A stretch of 5,025 bases of DNA from Gallionellaceae bacterium. Lineage in GTDB: Bacteria; Pseudomonadota; Gammaproteobacteria; Burkholderiales; Gallionellaceae. Shown in pieces: positions 1 to 5,025 of the stretch. Position numbers and translations under genes: made by a program. Below the pieces are notes generated by a model, which was not told where the DNA came from, did not search any database, and saw only the letters and a program-made list of their open reading frames with translations. Position 1 is the first letter of the stretch; each line of letters begins with the position of its first letter. The DNA is taken from contig JAUYFR010000193.1 of assembly GCA_030690855.1 (NCBI GenBank), positions 1 to 5,025 of the forward strand. The letters are read 5' to 3'.

Positions 1-1390
1 CAAAGGGACGTTTGAGCAAATGGAGCAGACGATCAACCTCTGAAAAATCTCGCGACGCTTCAGCTTTTTGAATCGCCACCTGCGCCAAATAATTACGCAG
101 AATATATTTCGGATTAACGCTATTCATCCGCACCTTGCGCTCAGCATCATCACTCTGCACTGCTTGTAAGCGATGGCGATAGTTCGCTGTCCAAGCATCA
201 AACGCCGCACGATCAATAAACTGATCGCGTAAGGCGGCGTTAATGGAATCTGGGGCTGAATTGAAATTGCCTAATGCGCGGAAAAAATTCGTATAGTCAA
301 TTTGATTCGCCTGCATGATTTCTAACAAGCCAGTAACCAACTCAAAATCTGCTTGCTGAGTATCTCGCAAGCCTAGCTTGAGACACATCATCTCAACATA
401 ATGCCCCGCATAAATGGCTTCATATTTCGCCAACGCAGCATTGGCCTCATCCACTGAAATGATCGGCGTCAGCGCTTGTGCTAAACGACTAAGGTTCCAT
501 AAGCCAATGCGCGGTTGTTGATCATAAGCATAACGCCCGCCATGATCCGAATGGTTGCAGATGTAGCTGGGGTTGTAGTTATCCAAAAACCCAAAGGGGC
601 CGTAATCAAAAGTCAGTCCGAGAATCGACATATTGTCGGTATTCATCACGCCATGCGCGAAGCCTACCGCCTGCCATTGCGCCATCAATTTGGCAGTGCG
701 CGCCACCACTTCATCTAAAAATTTCGCATACTTATCTGGCTCATTAAGCAAAGTTGGATAGTGATTAGCGATCACATAATCCGCTAATTGCGCGAGGGGC
801 CCTTTTTGATCTCGGTAATAAAAAACTTCAAACGAACCGAAACGAATATGCGAAGGCGCCATGCGTGTAACAACAGCAGCCGTTTCAATGCGCTCGCGAT
901 ACACCTCCTCATCGCTACCCACAATGCACAAAGCGCGTGTGGTGGGAATGCCCAAGCCGTGCATCGCTTCCGAACACAGATATTCGCGAATACTAGAACG
1001 CAACACTGCACGGCCATCGCCACTACGCGAATACGGCGTTGAACCGGAACCCTTGAGTTGAATCTCCCAGCTTTCGCCCGCTCGATTTTTTACTTCACCC
1101 AACATGATGGCTCGTCCATCACCGAGTTGCGGCACAAAATGTCCGAACTGGTGACCGGCATACAACATCGCCAGAGGTTCACTTCCCACTAACAAACGAT
1201 TGCCAATAAAGTGTTCTGCGAATTCGGCACGCTTAACTTCATCATGATGTAAATCAATTAGCACAGCGGCATCTGCATTAAAGCTAACAAGGTAGGGCGC
1301 AGATAAAGGCGTTGGCGGCACACGGCTATAAAATGTCTGCGCCAACTTGGCAAAACTGTTTTGGAAATTTAGTTGCTCAATTGTTCTCAT
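1..1390 (-). CDS. selO: SelO/YdiU protein adenylyltransferase (C-terminus cut by window edge)
   Basis: SelO has a pseudokinase fold with inverted ATP binding. It transfers AMP from ATP to Ser, Thr or Tyr of target proteins and is linked to redox stress. Reading leftward from ATG at 1390, 463 codons stay open to the edge. Family signatures are strong: YAGHQFG (77-83), QLGDGRA (88-94), LKGSGSTPYSRSGDGRA (112-128), HGVMNTDN (246-253), DYGPFGF (262-268) and CNHSDHGGRY (278-287). From family knowledge, K113, R176 and R183 match ATP-contacting residues, D252 the proton acceptor, and N253/D262 the metal ligands; all are present, so the enzyme looks active. C278 aligns with the E. coli cysteine (C272) that forms a regulatory disulfide with a C-terminal cysteine; that partner would lie off the window. 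E. coli YdiU has about 478 residues, so roughly 15-30 residues are missing. The start is firm: a TAA stop lies in frame at 1400-1402 and the N-terminus matches the family. It is transcribed divergently from the next gene. Confidence 0.97.
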   Translation of the reverse strand, partial: MRTIEQLNFQNSFAKLAQTFYSRVPPTPLSAPYLVSFNADAAVLIDLHHDEVKRAEFAEHFIGNRLLVGSEPLAMLYAGHQFGHFVPQLGDGRAIMLGEVKNRAGESWEIQLKGSGSTPYSRSGDGRAVLRSSIREYLCSEAMHGLGIPTTRALCIVGSDEEVYRERIETAAVVTRMAPSHIRFGSFEVFYYRDQKGPLAQLADYVIANHYPTLLNEPDKYAKFLDEVVARTAKLMAQWQAVGFAHGVMNTDNMSILGLTFDYGPFGFLDNYNPSYICNHSDHGGRYAYDQQPRIGLWNLSRLAQALTPIISVDEANAALAKYEAIYAGHYVEMMCLKLGLRDTQQADFELVTGLLEIMQANQIDYTNFFRALGNFNSAPDSINAALRDQFIDRAAFDAWTANYRHRLQAVQSDDAERKVRMNSVNPKYILRNYLAQVAIQKAEASRDFSEVDRLLHLLKRPF

Positions 1391-1398
1391 AGGGATAA

Positions 1399-1404
1399 AT
1401 TATA
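1399..1404 (-). promoter_or_regulatory. Candidate -10 hexamer for selO
   Basis: On the minus strand this reads TATAAT, a perfect sigma70 -10 hexamer, preceded by TTGGG. No good -35 hexamer lies 16-18 bp upstream (the candidates there read AATGCC, ATGCCG or AAATGC), so recognition would lean on the -10. A start site about 7 nt downstream falls near 1392-1393, giving a 5' leader of only about 2-3 nt before the ATG at 1390. No Shine-Dalgarno precedes that ATG, which agrees with a leaderless or near-leaderless mRNA. AT-rich DNA yields such hexamers by chance, so this is only moderately supported. Confidence 0.45.
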
Positions 1405-1444
1405 CCCAAGCAATTTACTGCGGCATTTTTATTTTTGCCCTCCA

Positions 1445-1450
1445 AAGGAA
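1445..1450 (+). promoter_or_regulatory. Ribosome binding site that fixes the GTG start at 1457
   Basis: AAGGAA lies with about 7 nt between its GGA core and the GTG at 1457. The reading frame is open further upstream to a TTG at 1373, but no comparable Shine-Dalgarno precedes that codon, and the extra 28 residues do not resemble the family's N-terminus. This site therefore decides the start. Confidence 0.75.
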
Positions 1451-1456
1451 AACCCT

Positions 1457-2596
1457 GTGCCATCAGCACCAACGCTTCGCATATTTGAATCCATCAAAGA
1501 AATTCCGCGCCAACCGTGGAATGAACTCGCCGGTAGCAACCCTTTCCTCAAACATGAGTTTTTATCAGCGCTGCAAGACAGTGGCTGCGCAGTTTCTGAA
1601 ACAGGCTGGGAAGCGAGGTTTTTAACCCTGTGGCAAGAGGAAGTCTTGGTCGCAGGAATGCCGCTTTACCTCAAATATCACTCGTGGGGCGACTTCGTGT
1701 TTGACCATGCTTGGGCGCAAGCCTATGAACGCGCAGGACTGCGCTACTACCCTAAATTGCAAAGCTCAGTGCCCTTCACACCCGCCACTGGCAATCGCCT
1801 GTTCGCCGCCACGCCCGAGCTACGCGCCGCTTTACTGCAAGCCGCAATTCGCTTTGCCCAAGAGCTTGGCGTTTCATCGCTACACATTTTATTTCCCCCC
1901 GAAGCGCAGGCAAAAGAAATTCAAACGCAGGGCATGATGTTGCGGCAAGGTACACAGTTTCACTGGCGCAATACTGGCTTCGCTGATTTCAATGCCTATC
2001 TCGCCAGCATGAGCCACGATAAACGCAAGCGCATCAAACAAGAGCGTCGAAAAGTTAAAGAGGCGGGCATTACGTTTGAGAGACTTACTGGCAAGCAAAT
2101 CACTGATGAGCATTGGCTGCACTATCAGCGCTGTTACGAAAACACCCATCAACAATATCGCTCACCGCAAGCCTTGAATCTCGATTTCTTCCGCCGTGTC
2201 AGTGCGAGCATGAGTGAAAATATTCTGCTGGTGATTGCCCTGCGTGACGGCCAACCCATTGCTGGCGCACTTAACTTTTATCATCAAGAAGCGCTGTTTG
2301 GTCGCTCATGGGGCGCGTTAGAATTTCACTCAGGATTGCACTTTGAAGCTTGCTATTATCAAGCCATCGAATTTTGCTTTGAGCACAACATCCCATTGTT
2401 CGAAGGCGGTGCGCAAGGCGAACACAAATTGTCACGCGGTTTTTTACCCGAAACGACTTGGTCGGCGCACTGGATCGCTGATCCGCGTTTTGCCAATGCC
2501 GTGGAAGATTTTCTACAACGCGAGTCGCGTGGCGTCGCCATGTATATCGATGAATTAAATGAACACAGCCCCTTTAAACAGCAAGCCGATATTTGA
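1457..2596 (+). CDS. DUF482/COG3146 family GNAT/FemAB-like acyltransferase
   Basis: This 379-aa cytoplasmic protein belongs to the COG3146/PF04339 family, often annotated as 'peptidogalycan biosynthesis' or GNAT N-acetyltransferase. The fold resembles FemAB aminoacyltransferases, but the substrate is not established. Motifs seen: an N-terminal IPRQPWNELAGSNPFLKHEF (16-35); GDFVFDHAWAQAYERAG (78-94) followed by YYPKLQSSVPFTPATGNRL (97-115); a basic segment around HDKRKRIKQERRKVKEAG (187-204); and the C-terminal hallmark FEGGAQGEHKLSRGF (315-329) with SAHWI (336-340). There is no signal peptide or membrane segment. I chose GTG at 1457 because of its Shine-Dalgarno and family-like N-terminus; an upstream TTG at 1373 would add 28 atypical residues and overlap selO. 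The stop lies 4 nt before the receptor gene, so the two are probably co-transcribed. The family call is strong; a link to peptidoglycan or any particular acyl acceptor is only a family-level guess. Confidence 0.92.
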   Translation: MPSAPTLRIFESIKEIPRQPWNELAGSNPFLKHEFLSALQDSGCAVSETGWEARFLTLWQEEVLVAGMPLYLKYHSWGDFVFDHAWAQAYERAGLRYYPKLQSSVPFTPATGNRLFAATPELRAALLQAAIRFAQELGVSSLHILFPPEAQAKEIQTQGMMLRQGTQFHWRNTGFADFNAYLASMSHDKRKRIKQERRKVKEAGITFERLTGKQITDEHWLHYQRCYENTHQQYRSPQALNLDFFRRVSASMSENILLVIALRDGQPIAGALNFYHQEALFGRSWGALEFHSGLHFEACYYQAIEFCFEHNIPLFEGGAQGEHKLSRGFLPETTWSAHWIADPRFANAVEDFLQRESRGVAMYIDELNEHSPFKQQADI

Positions 2597-2600
2597 AATC

Positions 2601-4823
2601 ATGAAAAATCAATACAATCAAATGGTTATATTATTTTTAGCGTTGCTTTTTAGTACCACCAGCGATGCCGCCGAATGGTCGATCAAAGGCCAAGTATTAG
2701 AAAAAGGTACGCGCAAACCACTATCCGGCGCTTACATTGTGGTGCGAGAAAATGAAGCGCTTACTGCCAGCTCAGATGACAAAGGGCATTTTGAATTAAC
2801 GCTTCCCGCAGACGGACGTTACACGCTCACTGCCGCCACCTTAGGCGGCGCCTCGCCCATTAGCATCCCCATCGAACTCAAATCTGGAGCAGCCGCACCC
2901 TCCCCTATTTTTTATTTACCCTCCGCCACCTTGCTCGAAGAAATTGTTGTACGCGCCGACCGCAGCCCAGATCGCGTGAGCAAATCGGTGATGACAGGCA
3001 CTGAAATGCGCCGCGTGGCGGGCTCGAGTGGCGACCCACTCAAAAGTCTGCAATCCTTACCCGGTGTAGCTTCCACCAATAGCAGCGCACCCGCCGTGCG
3101 CGGCTCTGGCCCACAAGATAATTTGTATTACGTGGACAGCCTGCCCGTTGGTAAAATTTTTCACGTCGGTGGCATCAGCGTATTCAATGCCGACTTGATT
3201 CAAGATTTCAATTTATACAGCGCCGCCTTCGCACCGCGCTTTGGCGATGTCACCGGCGCGATCATTGATGTTGCGCTACGTGACCCACGTTCTGATCGTT
3301 TGGGCGGAAAACTCAACATCAATTTAATCGGTGCCGATTTTTTGGTAGAAGGCCCCACCGCAGAAAATCAGTCCGCCTACTTCGCCGCACGACGTAGCTA
3401 CTTTGATCTCTTCATCAAACAGGTTGAACAAAAGGGCGTCACGCTACAAGTACCTGTTTATAGTGACTACCAAGGGAAATATATTTGGAAATTGAATGAA
3501 ACTGATCGCCTCACTTTTCACTTGCTCGGTGCCGCTGACGCACTCAAATTAAATATCGGCAGTGGCTCGGATACCGCAAAACAGCAACCCATTCTCAGCG
3601 GTGATTTAAGTTTCTCCGATAGCTATGCCATGCAGGCTGCGGTATGGGATGCGAAGTTTTCAAACTCGCAAAATAAATTTGCCGTCGAACACATCACCAG
3701 CGACTTCAATGGCGTATTCGCCTCGGCAGGCAACATCACCATTACTCAAGACATCAAGCAACTGCGCGAGTTTGTGCGCATTCCCATTGCTGAAAATCAT
3801 GAGTTAGGGATCGGCACAAATTTAAGCCAAAACAAAACCAGCATCAATGCAGACTTCATTAAAACAACTTGCTCTCAGTTCAATCCAAACTGCGATTTAA
3901 GCAGCGCAACACGTGAACAGTTAGTCGATAGTTTTAACAACAGCGCGTGGGAATTTTCTGCGCAAGATCGCGCAAAAATCTCACCCGCGCTCACCTTGAT
4001 TGGCGGCATGCATCATAGTGGTGAAGATTACCTCGGCAAGTCTTACACCGAACCCCGCCTCGGGGCTGAGTGGGAGTGGAGCGAGCAAACGCTACTCACC
4101 GCAGGTTGGGGGAAACATAATCAACTTCCATCAGGACAGCAAATTTCCAAAAAATTTGGCAACCCGAATCTCAACCATTTATTAGCGGAACACAGCGTCG
4201 TTGGCGTCACCAAAAAGCTGGAAAACGATTGGACGTGGAAAGCGGAAACCTACTACAAGAAATTTAGCAATTTAGTGCTCGGCGATACCACGCTCAACTA
4301 CATCAACGGCGGCAGCGGCAATGCCTACGGCGCGGAGCTACTCGTAAAAAAAGATGGCCTCTCAAATCTCACTGGTTGGCTAGCTGTTTCTCTCGCCCGC
4401 TCACATCGACAAAATGACATCACAGGCCAATCATTTCGTTTTCAATACGATCAGCCTATCAACACCACCTTAGTCACCAACTACAAATTGAATGATGATT
4501 GGTCGCTGGGGGCGAAATGGAACTACCACTCCGGCACACCCTACACCCCAGTGATTGGCACCACACAAGACAGCAACGGGCGTTACATTCCCACTTACGC
4601 CGCCGTAAACTCAGGCACCTTACCTGGCTATCACCGCCTCGATTTACGCTTTGATCGAACCTACGTTTACAACACATGGAAGCTGAATGTGTATTACGAA
4701 TTGAACAACGTCTATTTTCGTAAAAATCTATCGGGCTATCGTTACGACCCCAACTACACGCAGAAAGAGGAAGTCTATCCGCTGGTAATTCCGTTTACGT
4801 TTGGGGTACAGGGGGAGTTTTAA
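2601..4823 (+). CDS. TonB-dependent outer-membrane receptor with N-terminal carboxypeptidase-regulatory-like domain
   Basis: This 740-aa receptor should import a ligand across the outer membrane using TonB/ExbBD energy. Order of parts: signal peptide 1-23 (hydrophobic MVILFLALLF core, likely cut at SDA|AEW); an Ig-like regulatory domain at about 27-107 (IKGQVLEKGTRKPLSGAYI, then DDKGHFELTLP); a TonB-box-like LEEIVVRADR (112-121); a plug at about 125-225 (SLQSLPGV, AVRGSGPQDNLYYVDSLPVG, PRFGDVTGAIIDV); and a beta-barrel from about 230 to the end. The C-terminal residue is phenylalanine, as usual for BAM-assembled barrels. A close cysteine pair (C424, C431) probably sits in a surface loop. Start: ATG 2601 places the signal peptide at the N-terminus. 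ATG 2559 is in frame but would add 14 residues and overlap the upstream gene; ATG 2622 is another option. The Shine-Dalgarno is weak, and with a 4-nt gap to the previous stop this points to translational coupling. The ligand (siderophore, glycan, peptide or other) cannot be read from the sequence. Confidence 0.93.
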   Translation: MKNQYNQMVILFLALLFSTTSDAAEWSIKGQVLEKGTRKPLSGAYIVVRENEALTASSDDKGHFELTLPADGRYTLTAATLGGASPISIPIELKSGAAAPSPIFYLPSATLLEEIVVRADRSPDRVSKSVMTGTEMRRVAGSSGDPLKSLQSLPGVASTNSSAPAVRGSGPQDNLYYVDSLPVGKIFHVGGISVFNADLIQDFNLYSAAFAPRFGDVTGAIIDVALRDPRSDRLGGKLNINLIGADFLVEGPTAENQSAYFAARRSYFDLFIKQVEQKGVTLQVPVYSDYQGKYIWKLNETDRLTFHLLGAADALKLNIGSGSDTAKQQPILSGDLSFSDSYAMQAAVWDAKFSNSQNKFAVEHITSDFNGVFASAGNITITQDIKQLREFVRIPIAENHELGIGTNLSQNKTSINADFIKTTCSQFNPNCDLSSATREQLVDSFNNSAWEFSAQDRAKISPALTLIGGMHHSGEDYLGKSYTEPRLGAEWEWSEQTLLTAGWGKHNQLPSGQQISKKFGNPNLNHLLAEHSVVGVTKKLENDWTWKAETYYKKFSNLVLGDTTLNYINGGSGNAYGAELLVKKDGLSNLTGWLAVSLARSHRQNDITGQSFRFQYDQPINTTLVTNYKLNDDWSLGAKWNYHSGTPYTPVIGTTQDSNGRYIPTYAAVNSGTLPGYHRLDLRFDRTYVYNTWKLNVYYELNNVYFRKNLSGYRYDPNYTQKEEVYPLVIPFTFGVQGEF

Positions 4824-4856
4824 ATTAATGGCATGTATCAGATTATTAATTTTTTT
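4822..4856 (+). terminator. Possible AT-stem intrinsic terminator after the receptor gene
   Basis: AAATTAAT (4822-4829) can pair with ATTAATTT (4845-4852) around a 15-nt loop, and seven T residues run from 4850 to 4856. The position, starting at the stop codon of the last gene of the pair, is right for an intrinsic terminator. The stem has no G:C pair and partly uses the T-tract, so termination would be weak and the hairpin could be a coincidence of AT-rich sequence. Confidence 0.4.
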
Positions 4857-4923
4857 AGATGGGAGTACCATCCAAGGCAAGCCCACCGACAAACACCTCA
4901 ACAACACAAAATGGCGCGTATAG
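4828..4923 (+). CDS. Doubtful 31-aa ORF downstream of the receptor
   Basis: ATG at 4828 opens a 31-codon frame ending at TAG 4921-4923. The product starts MACIRLLIFLDGS and ends TDKHLNNTKWRV. A purine-rich GGGGGAG (4811-4817, inside the receptor's last codons) lies 10 nt upstream and could serve as a Shine-Dalgarno. I recognise no family. It overlaps the candidate terminator hairpin, and a frame this short is expected by chance. It is listed only because of the plausible ribosome binding site and tight spacing to the receptor stop (4 nt). Confidence 0.15.
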   Translation: MACIRLLIFLDGSTIQGKPTDKHLNNTKWRV

Positions 4924-5007
4924 AGACTAGTATTACGAAGAAGAAAATAATTATATTTCCCAATATAATCATATTGTTCTAATAAACCTAGAAACCTCAA
5001 TTCAAGC

Positions 5008-5025
5008 CACAGAGTTCACAGAGAA
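5008..5025. repeat. CACAGAG direct repeat (9-bp period), running off the edge
   Basis: CACAGAG occurs at 5008-5014 and again at 5017-5023, giving a 9-bp period (CACAGAGTT, CACAGAGAA) preceded by GC. From general knowledge, sequences built of CACAGAG units, read on the other strand as CTCTGTG units, are common intergenic repeats in many Gram-negative genomes and often continue for several units. Only two units are visible here before the window ends. Confidence 0.5.

Larger units (their letters stand above)
1391..1456. promoter_or_regulatory. Divergent intergenic region between selO and the DUF482 gene
   Basis: These 66 bp separate two divergent start codons and must hold the initiation signals for both, unless those extend into the coding sequences. 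Seen directly: a TATAAT facing selO (1399-1404, minus strand), an interrupted inverted repeat with GGG/CCC ends and an AT-rich centre at 1392-1407, a T-rich stretch at 1426-1436, and a Shine-Dalgarno for the rightward gene. I could not find a convincing rightward -10/-35 pair. The rightward promoter may be degenerate or may overlap the start of selO. Confidence 0.6.
4824..5025. other. 3' intergenic region, AT-rich, no convincing gene
   Basis: Downstream of the receptor, about 200 bp hold a terminator-like hairpin, one very short ORF, an AT-rich stretch around 4941-4985 and the start of a CACAGAG repeat at the right edge. A minus-strand reading frame spans 4728-5000, but it overlaps the receptor's C-terminus and has no family features or good ribosome binding site, so I do not call it. 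No tRNA, riboswitch or insertion-sequence end is recognisable. Confidence 0.6.

Noticed and set aside
784..1061. Open frames on both strands within the selO region
   Set aside because: The minus-strand SelO frame explains this stretch with strong family motifs; the others have arginine- and alanine-rich shadow compositions and no ribosome binding sites.
1373..1456. Upstream extension of the DUF482 gene from TTG at 1373
   Set aside because: It lacks a Shine-Dalgarno, would overlap the selO start, and adds residues that do not look like the family N-terminus; GTG 1457 has a good ribosome binding site.
1889..2155. Minus-strand frame inside the DUF482 gene
   Set aside because: It is antisense to a well-supported coding region and has no family features.
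2559..2600. ATG at 2559 as the receptor start
   Set aside because: It would put 14 non-signal residues before a normal signal peptide and overlap the upstream gene by 38 nt; ATG 2601 fits a standard exported protein.
4964..4969. TATAAT on the plus strand in the 3' intergenic region
   Set aside because: No acceptable -35 lies 16-18 bp upstream, and in a stretch this AT-rich the hexamer is expected by chance; no gene follows within the window.
4728..5000. Minus-strand 90-codon frame antisense to the receptor's 3' end
   Set aside because: A third of it lies opposite the receptor coding sequence, it has no recognisable family, and AT-rich intergenic sequence readily gives such a frame.

Overview
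The window looks like ordinary chromosomal DNA from a Gram-negative bacterium, most likely a gammaproteobacterium. It carries an outer-membrane TonB-dependent receptor, a proteobacterial-type SelO, and a COG3146/DUF482 acyltransferase. Base composition is moderate, with no sign of phage, plasmid or insertion sequence inside the genes. The genus cannot be named from the sequence alone.

Layout. (1) Positions 1-1390, minus strand: selO (ydiU), a pseudokinase-fold protein adenylyltransferase. Its C-terminus is cut off by the left edge of the window. (2) Positions 1391-1456: a 66-bp divergent intergenic region. It holds a perfect TATAAT hexamer pointing at selO, placed so close to the ATG that the selO mRNA may be almost leaderless, and a good Shine-Dalgarno for the rightward gene. 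(3) Positions 1457-2596, plus strand: a 379-aa DUF482/COG3146 protein with a GNAT/FemAB-like fold, starting at GTG. (4) Positions 2601-4823, plus strand: a 740-aa TonB-dependent outer-membrane receptor with an N-terminal carboxypeptidase-regulatory-like domain, beginning 4 nt after the previous stop. (5) Positions 4824-5025: an AT-rich 3' intergenic region with an AT-stem/T-tract terminator-like hairpin, a doubtful 31-codon ORF, and at the right edge the start of a CACAGAG direct repeat.

How the genes relate. The acyltransferase-like gene and the receptor almost certainly share a transcript and are probably translationally coupled. A small-molecule acyl/aminoacyl transferase next to a TonB receptor would fit uptake or modification of an envelope-associated ligand, but nothing in the sequence identifies that ligand. 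selO is divergently transcribed and is probably a neighbour, not a functional partner. No clearly new multi-gene system is visible. The points most worth a second look are the acyltransferase-receptor pair, the near-leaderless selO start, and the CACAGAG repeat running off the right edge.
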